A DNA stretch of 64,000 nucleotides from Nitrospiraceae bacterium (lineage in GTDB: Bacteria; Nitrospirota; Nitrospiria; Nitrospirales; Nitrospiraceae): assembly GCA_919902665.1 (NCBI GenBank), contig CAKKRK010000038.1, positions 45,812 through 109,811 of the forward strand. The letters run 5' to 3'. The position numbers and the translations under genes were made by a program. Of the stretch, positions 25,930 to 33,844 are shown piece after piece. The notes under the pieces were generated by a model. The model had not been told where the DNA came from. It made no database searches and was given only the letters and a program-made list of their open reading frames with translations. How positions within the stretch are numbered: the stretch's first letter is position 1; each line of letters opens with the position of its first letter.

Positions 25930-27360
25930 ATGCTCGAGCCGGTTCAGCTAGCCAAATTCGGTGTCACTGAACTCGAAGCTCAACACGCACTCGATCGGCT
26001 CAACGTGAGGGATATTGACTATGCGGATCTCTATTTTGAGTCCCGCACCTCAGAGTCGGTGTCGATGGAGGAAGGCATCGTGAAGCGTGCAGCCAAGAGT
26101 GTCTCTCAAGGGGTCGGCGTCCGTGCAACGGCCGGTGAGAAGACAGGGTTTGCCTACTCAGATGAACTCACAAAGAAGGATCTGGAGATTGCGGCCGATA
26201 CGGCACGCTACATCGCCAATTCTCCTCAGGGGGCTTCCCCCGTTCCGGTGCCTACCCAGCGCCGACCGACCAGAGACCTCTATCCGATCGAACGGGCGAA
26301 GGCCGAGGTTGCCACGGCTGATCGCGTGGCGCTGTTGAATGCAATTGATGCCGAGGCCAGACGGTACGATCCCCGCATTAAGAACGTCATGGCTTCTTTT
26401 AATACCGAGTACAAGGTGGTGGCGGTTGCGACCTCTGATGGGACACTGGTCGGCGATATTCAACCGTTATCCCGTCTGCAGATCACCTGTATTGCCGAGG
26501 ACGGTGACAATCGACAGGCCGGGAGCTTCGGCGGGGGCGGTCGGGTTGGATTTGAGTACTACCTTGAGGACAATCGACACTTGAGCTATGCGCGAGAGGC
26601 GGCGAGAGAGGCGATCCTGAACTTGTCCGCCGTGGATGCTCCGGCCGGGGTGATGCCCGTGGTGTTGGCCGGTGGCTGGCCCGGTATCCTGCTGCACGAG
26701 GCAATCGGACATGGCTTGGAAGCTGACTTCAACCGGAAAAAGACGTCGGCTTTCTCAAGCTTGATCGGGAAACGTGTGGCGTCGGACGTCTGCACGATTG
26801 TCGACGATGGAACTCTCCCATTTCGCCGAGGTTCGTTAAATATGGATGATGAGGGAACGCCAACCAGCTGCACGACACTCATCGAGAAGGGCATTCTCCG
26901 CCGCTATATCACCGATAAGCTCAACGCTCGCCTCATGGGCATTCCTCTGACCGGCAACGGTCGGCGTGAGAATTATCAAAGTGTGGTGCTCCCTCGAATG
27001 ACGAATACCTTCATGTTGGCCGGTGAGTCGGATCCCCAGGACATTATTCGGTCGGTGAAAAAAGGGCTCTATGCCGTCTCGTTCGGCGGTGGGCAGGTTG
27101 ATATCACCAACGGGAAGTTCGTGTTCTCTGCCAGCGAGGCCTACCTCATCGAGGACGGACAGATCACGAAGCCGGTGAAGGGAGCAACATTGATCGGGAG
27201 TGGACCGGAGATCCTCACTAAGGTCTCGATGGTGGGGCATGATCTGAAACTCGACAATGGGATCGGGACGTGTGGGAAGGACGGCCAATCGGTGCCGGTT
27301 GGGGTCGGCTTGCCAACCATCAAAATCGACGAAATCACGGTCGGGGGTACGCAGAGGTAA
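25930..27360 (+). CDS. tldD: TldD metalloprotease subunit
   Basis: 476 residues from the ATG that has AAGGAGG 10 bases upstream. The frame is open 51 bases further but without a site. TldD carries the catalytic zinc motif, seen here as HEAIGH at residues 256-261 in 'LLHEAIGHGLEAD', and a late 'GGGQVDITNGKFVFSASEAYLIEDG' and 'CGKDGQSVPVG' typical of the family. With PmbA (TldE) it forms a heterodimeric protease that degrades unfolded peptides and in some species matures microcin B17 or processes CcdA. Its partner follows 75 bases later. Confidence 0.95.
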   Translation: MLEPVQLAKFGVTELEAQHALDRLNVRDIDYADLYFESRTSESVSMEEGIVKRAAKSVSQGVGVRATAGEKTGFAYSDELTKKDLEIAADTARYIANSPQGASPVPVPTQRRPTRDLYPIERAKAEVATADRVALLNAIDAEARRYDPRIKNVMASFNTEYKVVAVATSDGTLVGDIQPLSRLQITCIAEDGDNRQAGSFGGGGRVGFEYYLEDNRHLSYAREAAREAILNLSAVDAPAGVMPVVLAGGWPGILLHEAIGHGLEADFNRKKTSAFSSLIGKRVASDVCTIVDDGTLPFRRGSLNMDDEGTPTSCTTLIEKGILRRYITDKLNARLMGIPLTGNGRRENYQSVVLPRMTNTFMLAGESDPQDIIRSVKKGLYAVSFGGGQVDITNGKFVFSASEAYLIEDGQITKPVKGATLIGSGPEILTKVSMVGHDLKLDNGIGTCGKDGQSVPVGVGLPTIKIDEITVGGTQR

Positions 27361-27435
27361 GAGAGTCACGAGTCATTTGGTCTCAGGGCCCACCAAGGAG
27401 GCCGGCCACATGACAACTGACAGAAAAGAGGGCGT

Positions 27436-28821
27436 GTGCATCAAGGGCAACGAGGAACAGAGCCTGCCACAATCACCAACGGCTATGGGCAGCTGGCTGC
27501 CAATGTTCTGGCTCGTGCGAAAGCGTGCGGTGCGACAGAGGCGGATATCGTGGTGGCCGACGGCGAGACCTTTTCGGTCCAGGTGCGGGTCGGCACAGTC
27601 GATCGATTGACGAAGGCGAGAGAGAAACGGCTCGGACTGCGCGTCTTTATCGGAAAACGTTCGGCGACGACCTCGACATCAGACTTTTCACAAGACTCTC
27701 TTGAACGGCTTGTTGCAGACACGTGCACCTTGGCTAGGGCGGTTGTTGAGGATGACGTATCGGGGTTGCCGGATGCGGCTCAGATGGCGACGGACCAGCC
27801 GGGCCTTGATCTCTATGATGAGACCGTGCTCGATACGGAAACACAGATTGATTGGGCTAAGCGCGGAGAAGCGGCGGCGTTTGCCACGGATCCACGCATT
27901 ACGAACTCGGAAGGTGCGGAGTTTGATTCATCATCGGGACGAGTGGTGCTGGCGAACAGCCATGGGTTCGTCGGGTCCTACAAGAGTTCAAACTTTTCGC
28001 TATCCGTCTCTCCGATTGCAACTGAGTCCACGACCGGGGCTATGCAGCGGGATGCCTGGTATGAGGTGCAGCGCAAATTTGCACGGCTGGCTTCAGCGGA
28101 ATCGATCGGGCAGAAGGCGGCCGAACGAGCCGTTCGTCGCTTGGGCGCACGCAAAGTGGCGACCAAGCGAGTACCGGTGGTGTTTGACCAAGAGATGGCT
28201 GGGAGCCTGCTCGCAAACTTGTGTGGGGCCATTTCCGGCTACGGTCTCTACAAGCGGGCCTCGTTCCTTCTCGATCAGCTTGGTCAGACGATTGCGTCCG
28301 ATCTCATGACCGTGTACGACGACGGTCGGATGGCCGGAGGCCTTGGATCTCGCCCGTTTGACGGCGAAGGATTGGCCACGCGCAAGAACACGATCGTGGA
28401 GCGTGGTGTGCTACGGAGCTATCTGCTCGATACCTATTCCGGACGGAAGTTGGGGTTGCCCTCGACCGGCAACGCATCACGGAGCGTGGGCGAGAGTCCG
28501 TCTGTCGGCCCGACGAACTTTTATCTTGTCCCAGGATTGAAGAGCGCTCAGGAGATTATCGGTTCCGTCAAGGAAGGGCTCTACGTCACCGAGTTGATCG
28601 GATTCGGAATCAATATGGTCACGGGTGATTACTCGCGAGGGGCTAGCGGGTTTTGGATTGAAAACGGAGAATTAGCCTATCCCGTCGAAGAAATCACCAT
28701 CGCGGGGAATCTCAAGCAGATGTTCAAGGATGTCGAAGTGATTGGGAGCGACCTCGTGTTCCGGGGGCGAATTGCGAGCCCGACGCTGAAAATTTCAGAA
28801 CTGATGGTGGCAGGCAACTAG
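27436..28821 (+). CDS. pmbA: PmbA/TldE, non-catalytic partner of TldD
   Basis: 461 residues with GTG as start. The fold matches TldD but the zinc HExxxH motif is replaced ('DQEMAGSLLANLCGAISG'), as expected of PmbA/TldE. The C-terminal 'LSVG..GLYVTELIGFGINMVTGDYSRGASGFWIENGELAYPVEEITIAGNL' block is classic for the family. Odd point: the best ribosome site here (AAGGAGG, 27396-27402) precedes an ATG at 27410 in another phase, whose product stays natural-looking for about 20 residues. Either the true start is the weak GTG or a one-base shift lies between 27410 and 27480. Confidence 0.93.
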   Translation: MHQGQRGTEPATITNGYGQLAANVLARAKACGATEADIVVADGETFSVQVRVGTVDRLTKAREKRLGLRVFIGKRSATTSTSDFSQDSLERLVADTCTLARAVVEDDVSGLPDAAQMATDQPGLDLYDETVLDTETQIDWAKRGEAAAFATDPRITNSEGAEFDSSSGRVVLANSHGFVGSYKSSNFSLSVSPIATESTTGAMQRDAWYEVQRKFARLASAESIGQKAAERAVRRLGARKVATKRVPVVFDQEMAGSLLANLCGAISGYGLYKRASFLLDQLGQTIASDLMTVYDDGRMAGGLGSRPFDGEGLATRKNTIVERGVLRSYLLDTYSGRKLGLPSTGNASRSVGESPSVGPTNFYLVPGLKSAQEIIGSVKEGLYVTELIGFGINMVTGDYSRGASGFWIENGELAYPVEEITIAGNLKQMFKDVEVIGSDLVFRGRIASPTLKISELMVAGN

Positions 28822-28873
28822 CCTGCGCATTAGTCACAGGGTTGAATTGTGAGTCTTGAGCGTGGTCGGACCC

Positions 28874-29578
28874 ATGGCTGAATCCATTCGAGAAACGACC
28901 GTTCAGTATCAGAGTGGAAACGTGACGATGAAGGCATTCGTCGCAGCTCCGCATACCAAAGAACAACGACCGGCCATCATCGTCGTCCAGGAGTGGTGGG
29001 GACTCACGGATCATATGAAGGATATCGCGAGGCGATATGCGGCAGAAGGCTATGTCGCGATCGCGCCGGATCTCTATTCGCGCCTGGGATATGCACTGAC
29101 GACAGATGCCGGCGAAGCCGGCACGCTCATGAATACGCTGAAACAGGAAGACGGCCTCGCCGATTTGAATGCTACTGTGGCCTATCTAAAATCAGTTCCA
29201 GAGGTCGATGCCACGAGGATTGGTGTCACCGGGTTCTGTATGGGCGGTTCCTATGCGCTCATGCTGCCCTGCGTCAATCCAGAGATCAGAGCGGCAGTGC
29301 CGTTCTACGGCCAAGTGCCCAATCCTGATACGCCGATTCAGAAGCTGGCCTGCCCGGTGTTGTATCTCTATGGTGAAGACGATGGCTGGATTACCAAAGC
29401 GGATGTCCAGCGACTGGCCACGGCGTTGAAGAAGTATGGGAAAGCCGGAGAGATTAAAACCTATCCTGGCGCTCCTCATGCGTTTTTCCGAGACACCGAT
29501 CCATCCGTGTATCGGCCGGATGCGGCGAAGGATGCGTGGGCGAGGACGAAGGCCTTCTTCAAGCAACAGCTCGGGTAG
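28874..29578 (+). CDS. Dienelactone hydrolase family protein
   Basis: 234 residues from ATG 28874 (a TTG 18 bases earlier is less likely). An alpha/beta hydrolase with the DLH triad: Cys122 in 'GFCMGG', Asp near 170 in 'YGEDDGW', His near 203 in 'YPGAPHAFF'. The N-terminal 'RPAIIVVQEWWGLTDHMKDIARRYAAEGYVAIAPDL' with the conserved Glu is also typical. True carboxymethylenebutenolidase opens dienelactones in chlorocatechol breakdown, but many relatives have other ester or lactone substrates and no aromatic-degradation genes are near. Cytosolic, no signal peptide. It follows pmbA by 52 bases. Confidence 0.88.
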   Translation: MAESIRETTVQYQSGNVTMKAFVAAPHTKEQRPAIIVVQEWWGLTDHMKDIARRYAAEGYVAIAPDLYSRLGYALTTDAGEAGTLMNTLKQEDGLADLNATVAYLKSVPEVDATRIGVTGFCMGGSYALMLPCVNPEIRAAVPFYGQVPNPDTPIQKLACPVLYLYGEDDGWITKADVQRLATALKKYGKAGEIKTYPGAPHAFFRDTDPSVYRPDAAKDAWARTKAFFKQQLG

Positions 29579-29639
29579 CTCGCGCAACGCGAGACGAACT
29601 CAGAGGACTTTTTCTACATTCAAGAGAGAGACTCGACGT

Positions 29640-30197
29640 ATGAGACTGATCTGGAGCAGCATTCTATGTGCGATCGCACTCATGCCTGGCATCAGTGCTG
29701 CGGCAGATTTTCAGCTCACCAGTTCGACCATTAAGCATAAGGGCATGATTGGCAAGGCACATGTTTTCGACGGATTTGGATGCACTGGCGACAATATGTC
29801 TCCGGAGTTGCGCTGGAACAATGCTCCTAAGGGGACCAAGAGTTTTGCCGTGACCATGTATGATCCGGATGCGCCCACCGGTAGCGGCTGGTGGCATTGG
29901 GTCATCTTCAATATTCCTCCGGATATCTCGGCACTCGCCGCGGGCGCCGGAAAGCCGGGCGGCTCCGGTGAGCCGCAACGCGCGGTGCAAAGCATGACAG
30001 ATTTCGGTGAGCCTGGGTACGGTGGCCCCTGTCCTCCTGCCGGCCACAAACCGCATCGCTACCTCTTTACGGTGTATGCATTAAAAGTAGATCAATTGTC
30101 GTTGAAGCCACAGGCATCCGGCGCAATGGTCGGGTACTATCTCAATCAGAATGCTCTGGCCAAAGCTTCCTTCACCGGCCTGTATAGCCGCAAGTAA
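29640..30197 (+). CDS. Secreted PEBP-family protein (YbhB/YbcL type)
   Basis: 185 residues with a cleavable signal (MRLIWSSILCAIALMPGISAAAD), so periplasmic like YbcL. The PEBP core is clear: 'DGFGCTGDNMSPELRWNNAPKGTKSFAVTMYDPDAP', 'WWHWVIFNIPP', and 'YGGPCPPAGHKPHRYLFTVYAL' containing the conserved PP-GxxxH-Y loop of the anion pocket. The family binds phosphorylated or anionic ligands. The function in bacteria is poorly known. An upstream in-frame extension overlaps the hydrolase gene and is not real. Confidence 0.88.
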   Translation: MRLIWSSILCAIALMPGISAAADFQLTSSTIKHKGMIGKAHVFDGFGCTGDNMSPELRWNNAPKGTKSFAVTMYDPDAPTGSGWWHWVIFNIPPDISALAAGAGKPGGSGEPQRAVQSMTDFGEPGYGGPCPPAGHKPHRYLFTVYALKVDQLSLKPQASGAMVGYYLNQNALAKASFTGLYSRK

Positions 30198-30202
30198 CGA
30201 CG

Positions 30203-30658
30203 ATGCCGCTTGATACTGAGCTGGGAAAGAAGATGTTGCAGCTGATCACGTCACGGTACGACGATCGGCATTGGCGAAAGCAAATAGAAAAAACGCTTAG
30301 TCTTCCACAGACCGGCGTCACCGATCCAGTTCAACGGCAGATCTTCGTATATCTTAAGCATGGTTTGAAGGCGTATAAATCTCGCCGAGCCGATCCGGAT
30401 TCCTGGATCATCGGTGGCTATGCGACGAAGGAAGTTATCAATCGCGCGAAATTCCAGCCTCAGCTCGTCGGGGCATCCCTCAAGCAAGAGGATGTCGCTT
30501 TCCTAGGGATAGACCCGGGAGCTGATGTGACCGAAGCCTGGTGGGAAGAAATGTTGGTCCAGTGGTTCGATGTGCCGGAAGAAGAGAAACCTGCCGAAAA
30601 TGGAAACAGTGAAGCCTCAGAGTCTGATTCCTTGTCGACAATCAAAACCAAAGCCTAG
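30203..30658 (+). CDS. Conserved-looking hypothetical protein
   Basis: 151 residues, start 5 bases after the PEBP stop, so likely co-transcribed. No signal or TM. An ordered region (GKKMLQLITSRYDDRHWRKQIEKTL...QRQIFVYLKHGLKAYKSR) is followed by 'PDSWIIGGYATKEVINRAKFQPQLVG' and an acidic, Ser/Glu-rich tail. No family was recognised. The frame ends 187 bases before the IS30 element and appears intact. Confidence 0.6.
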   Translation: MPLDTELGKKMLQLITSRYDDRHWRKQIEKTLSLPQTGVTDPVQRQIFVYLKHGLKAYKSRRADPDSWIIGGYATKEVINRAKFQPQLVGASLKQEDVAFLGIDPGADVTEAWWEEMLVQWFDVPEEEKPAENGNSEASESDSLSTIKTKA

Positions 30659-30844
30659 CGGGCCATTCACCGCAGCATGGCGAGAGGTCATGCACAACTC
30701 AATAGTCACTCAGTCAGCCTCAGCGGTGCCCTCACCGTCAAGGGCTTTGCAGGAAACTACTGCTCTGGTGGGGCGAGAGGAATCTTGGTGTTCACAATGG
30801 GAAAATAAGCTATATCCCAGCTTGTATGGCACTTGCAGGGCGGT

Positions 30845-31909
30845 TTCAAGTTCCAAGTGCAACGGGTGAATAATGGCGCAGCTGCGCATAGACCTCCAGG
30901 GGCGTGGCAAAGTCCAAACATTTGCGGGGACGCGTATTCAACCGATGGGCAATGGCATTCAACTCACGCTGGGTATAGCCCGACAGGTCCGTGCCTTTGG
31001 GCAAATACTGACGCCGCAACCCGTTGGTGTTCTCATTGGTCCCGCGTTGCCACGGGCTGTAGGGATCGGCGAAGAAGACCTGGATCGCAAGGCGCTCGGT
31101 CAGGCGTTCATGCTCGGCCATCTCTTTCCCGCGATCATAGGTCAGCGTTTTGCGCAGCAGCGCAGGCACGTGCCGAAGTTTCTTCGTGAACCCCTCGCGG
31201 GCACTCCTCGCATCGCTCCCCTCCATTCTGGCCAGAATGACCAAGCGGGTCGTTCGCTCCACCAGAGTCCCGACGGCCGAGCCATTGCGTGCCCCCTTGA
31301 TCAGGTCGCCTTCCCAGTGGCCCGGCACGATGCGAGTCGCCACGTCAGCCGGGCGTTCGGCAATCGGCGTCATATTGGGGATCTGGCCACGTCGATCCGT
31401 CCCTCGCGCTCGAGGCCGACGCGCCTTGCGCGCCTGACGCAGCGACGCCAGCAGTGCGCTCCGCAGCGTACCACGTGGCAACACATACAGCGCCGCATAG
31501 ATGGTTTCTGCCGAGAGGTGCTTCTTCATGTCGCCAGGATACGCGCGTCGGAGGCGGCCGGCAATCTGCTCCGGCGAGCAGCCCTCAGCCAGATGGTTCT
31601 GCACATATTGCCACAGCCAAGGATCCACGAGTTTCCGCCGGCGTCGCGGCTGACAGGCTCGACCGGCTGCGATCGTGTGTGCCGTGCAGGCTCGATACGG
31701 TCGGCCCCGTGTCACATTGCGCGCCACTTCGCGACTCACCGTGCTGGACGACCGCCCCAAGCACCGCGCCAGCTCCCGCAGCGAATGGCCCTGGGCCAGC
31801 CCCAGGCTGACAGTTTCACGTTCTTCGGCACTCAGGTGTCGATAGGATCTCGTGGGCATGGCAACACCGTAGCCCATCCGGGCTTGAAGTGTTGCACTTG
31901 GAGTTAGAA
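30845..31909 (-). mobile_element. IS30-family insertion sequence, about 1.07 kb
   Basis: Bounded by a perfect 12-bp inverted repeat (TCCAAGTGCAAC at 30852-30863, GTTGCACTTGGA at 31891-31902) that continues outward for about 7 bases with four mismatches to 30845 and 31909. The length is normal for IS30. The outer ends are uncertain by a few bases, and no target duplication could be fixed. It encodes one full transposase on the minus strand. Confidence 0.75.
30846..31859 (-). CDS. IS30-family transposase (DDE)
   Basis: 337 residues from the ATG at 31859 (MPTRSYRHLSAEERETV); six extra upstream residues are possible. The N-terminal HTH ('GHSLRELARCLGRSSSTVSREVARN') is characteristic of IS30, binding the terminal repeats. 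The DDE catalytic domain shows 'HWEGDLIKG' (first Asp), 'TYDRGKEM' (second Asp) and 'NENTNGLRRQYLPKG' (Glu). No frameshift or stop, so the element should be able to move unless regulated. The stop codon lies inside the left terminal repeat. A long open frame on the other strand (30873-31907) is its shadow. Confidence 0.92.
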   Translation of the reverse strand: MPTRSYRHLSAEERETVSLGLAQGHSLRELARCLGRSSSTVSREVARNVTRGRPYRACTAHTIAAGRACQPRRRRKLVDPWLWQYVQNHLAEGCSPEQIAGRLRRAYPGDMKKHLSAETIYAALYVLPRGTLRSALLASLRQARKARRPRARGTDRRGQIPNMTPIAERPADVATRIVPGHWEGDLIKGARNGSAVGTLVERTTRLVILARMEGSDARSAREGFTKKLRHVPALLRKTLTYDRGKEMAEHERLTERLAIQVFFADPYSPWQRGTNENTNGLRRQYLPKGTDLSGYTQRELNAIAHRLNTRPRKCLDFATPLEVYAQLRHYSPVALGT

Positions 31910-31968
31910 CTCAAGCAGTATAAAACAACCATAGAGGAAACGAACAACCTAATCGGCAAGCGTGTCGT

Positions 31969-32082
31969 ATGATCCAATCGAGCTTTGTCCTGCTGGAGTT
32001 TGATCAGAAGTCAAAGACTATCAGTAAGGGTAAAGAGCGTGATATCCGCTATATCAGCCGTCCTGAGACTGTAATTGAGTGA
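31969..32082 (+). pseudogene. Short gene remnant beside the IS30 element
   Basis: A 37-codon frame (MIQSSFVLLEFDQKSKTISKG...) overlaps by ATGA the stop of a second fragment running in from the element (ELKQYKTTIEETNNLIGKRVV, 31907-31972). Both look like pieces of real proteins in a host locus broken by the insertion. No matching 5' part was recognised on the left side of the element. Confidence 0.3.
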
Positions 32083-32138
32083 CGCAAAACAGTAACACAG
32101 TCGTGTGAACTTGCTCTTCGTTGGGACAACCAGCTCAA

Positions 32139-32795
32139 CTATCCGAACAAATCCATCTGTGCCGGCTGGGGGGATTCAATATTCAAGACTGGTGCGGCTG
32201 GGGTAGAGGTTGTGCTGGTCGGTTCCACTGGTTTGGAGTGGCGGTCGAGAAATTCTTTGAGCTTCTTGAAGTCCTCTTTCAGCGTTGGGAGCAAGTTGCC
32301 CTGATGGAGCGCGGCTGCTGGATGCAGCAGTGGGAAGAGAACGAAATCCTTCATGTAGAAGGCTTGTGCCTTCACCTTCGTGATCCCCACCTTGCGCTCC
32401 AATAACGTTTGAGTGGCCCAGTTTCCAAGCGTACAGACCAGTTTCGGGCGAATCAGTTGAATCTGCTGCAGCAAGAACGGCTTACATGTTTCCACTTCGT
32501 CTTGCTCTGGGTCGCGATTGTTCGGCGGCCGGCACTTGATGACGTTGGCAATGTAGATGTGATCGCGTGAGAGACCTGCCGAGGCCAGGAGGTCATTCAG
32601 GATTTTACCGGCTGCCCCCACGAACGGCTCACCCTTCTGATCTTCATTGAGACCTGGCGCTTCTCCGACAAACATGATACTGGCATGAGGGTTCCCCACG
32701 CCGAAGACGACTTGGCTGCGGCCGAGCTTGGCGAGCTTGCACCGCTCGCAGTTGACGAGGGATTGAGCGAGGTCTTGAAGAGGAGTGAGTGTCAT
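32139..32795 (-). CDS. Type-4 uracil-DNA glycosylase (Fe-S, thermostable class)
   Basis: 218 residues from ATG 32795, or 223 from a GTG at 32810. The Fe-S ligands are seen as 'CERC' near the N-terminus and a later pair around 'KCRPPNNRDPEQDEVETC'. Motif A is 'GEAPGLNEDQKGEPFVGAAG', and the C-terminal His motif is 'LLHPAAAL'. The last ~40 residues are Pro/Thr-rich and end in 'QMDLFG', resembling a clamp-binding (QxxLF) peptide. It removes uracil from DNA at the start of base-excision repair. It is divergent from the next gene, with a strong promoter candidate at 32826-32854. Confidence 0.9.
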   Translation of the reverse strand: MTLTPLQDLAQSLVNCERCKLAKLGRSQVVFGVGNPHASIMFVGEAPGLNEDQKGEPFVGAAGKILNDLLASAGLSRDHIYIANVIKCRPPNNRDPEQDEVETCKPFLLQQIQLIRPKLVCTLGNWATQTLLERKVGITKVKAQAFYMKDFVLFPLLHPAAALHQGNLLPTLKEDFKKLKEFLDRHSKPVEPTSTTSTPAAPVLNIESPQPAQMDLFG

Positions 32796-32825
32796 GAGTT
32801 GTGATGGCACGAAATTAGTAGCGGT

Positions 32826-32854
32826 ATCTTAAAAACGGACAGCCGGGATGTCAA
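32826..32854 (-). promoter_or_regulatory. Promoter candidate for the uracil-DNA glycosylase
   Basis: On the minus strand: perfect TTGACA, 17-base spacer, TAAGAT (4/6). Start near 32819, about 24 bases before ATG 32795. Confidence 0.5.
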
Positions 32855-32885
32855 TCAACATAATATGGGCTAGGAGGCTAGCCAA

Positions 32886-33512
32886 ATGGCGATGAAACGG
32901 ACTTGGATGGGAAGCTTTTTGGTCGCGATGCTTCCAACATTCGTATCTGCGGCATCAGTGGAGCTGGCAGCGTACAGCGACAAGCCGCTGTGTGAAAAAG
33001 TGATGAAGTTGTTTGGAGAAGGGTTGAATGCCGCCCTCGACCTATCAAGGACTGTAGAGTGGACCTCGGTGGAGTTGAAGGGAGAGGGACCAAAGATCAG
33101 GCGCTGTTCGAGTCTCGACAAGACAAACATGGATCTGAACAACGATGGGCGCGACGACTTAGTGGTGAAGACCACGTTTTGTATGAAGGGCGCACCGAGT
33201 GAGAGCTTCTATGTCTTTCCCGCCAATAGTCCGGTCCTCGACCAGCTCGGTTGGCAAGACCTGAGTCCCCTGTTGGCAACGCAGGACAAGTTTGAGCGTA
33301 CCGGCGGAACATATCCACTGACGTCTCTTCCCATGGACAAAGCATCGTCATCTCCTGTGTTGAGTACAGTCTTTACGATTCAACCGTTTCGGCTTGATGG
33401 TGTGGCCTATATCGGCCTGACCGATGCTCGACGGGAGTGGATGGTCATTGCGAAGTATCGAGGTGGCAAACGGTTTGAGGATCTGTGCTACCTGCACGCA
33501 GGATCTAATTAA
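32886..33512 (+). CDS. Secreted hypothetical with calcium-loop-like motif
   Basis: 208 residues, ATG preceded by AGGAGG. N-terminal signal peptide (hydrophobic core then 'FVSAAS'), so the product should be periplasmic or outer-membrane. In the middle 'MDLNNDGRDDLVVKT' resembles the D-x-N-x-D-G-x-D-D-L loop of FG-GAP/dockerin-type calcium sites. Three or four Cys residues could form disulfides. No family was recognised. It overlaps the 3' end of the convergent lipoprotein gene by 8 bases. Confidence 0.7.
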   Translation: MAMKRTWMGSFLVAMLPTFVSAASVELAAYSDKPLCEKVMKLFGEGLNAALDLSRTVEWTSVELKGEGPKIRRCSSLDKTNMDLNNDGRDDLVVKTTFCMKGAPSESFYVFPANSPVLDQLGWQDLSPLLATQDKFERTGGTYPLTSLPMDKASSSPVLSTVFTIQPFRLDGVAYIGLTDARREWMVIAKYRGGKRFEDLCYLHAGSN

Positions 33513-33813
33513 GCTGGTAGCCTTTTGCCGCCAGACAGGTATCTCGCATGGCGTTGATGGTCGAGAGGCCATGCAGTGCGCGGGCATGGTCGGCCGGATT
33601 CTGAGGTCCGGCACCGAAGGGAAAGGGTGAACTCTGACTGTAGAAGTGCTGCTCGTTGGCTAACCGTGCTTTGTACTCACACTCCATATAGTCCCTCTCC
33701 ACATCATATCGGCTGAGGCCAGCGGGGTGGATTCCGCGCTCGTAAGGACTTTGCGCACAACTCCCCATGAGTAGCGGAAGCGCAAGCACGAAGATTTTGG
33801 CCCGTGCGGTCAT
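33505..33813 (-). CDS. Small lipoprotein
   Basis: 102 residues from ATG 33813. The longer frame to 33996 overlaps hpnE and is rejected. Lipobox LLMGSC, lipidated at Cys19. The mature part has 'SRYDVERDYMECEYKARLANEQHF', a Gly/Pro-rich linker and 'INAMRDTCLAAKGYQLN', with two Cys that may pair. This 'MxxCM..KGY' ending is common in small outer-membrane lipoproteins. It starts 31 bases after hpnE and is probably the last gene of that operon. Confidence 0.7.
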   Translation of the reverse strand: MTARAKIFVLALPLLMGSCAQSPYERGIHPAGLSRYDVERDYMECEYKARLANEQHFYSQSSPFPFGAGPQNPADHARALHGLSTINAMRDTCLAAKGYQLN

Positions 33814-33844
33814 TCTATTCTCGTACCATCCAGCCTGGACTGGG

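Noticed and set aside
30873..31907. Long plus-strand open frame across the IS30 element
   Set aside because: It is the shadow of the transposase, which has clear HTH and DDE motifs on the minus strand.
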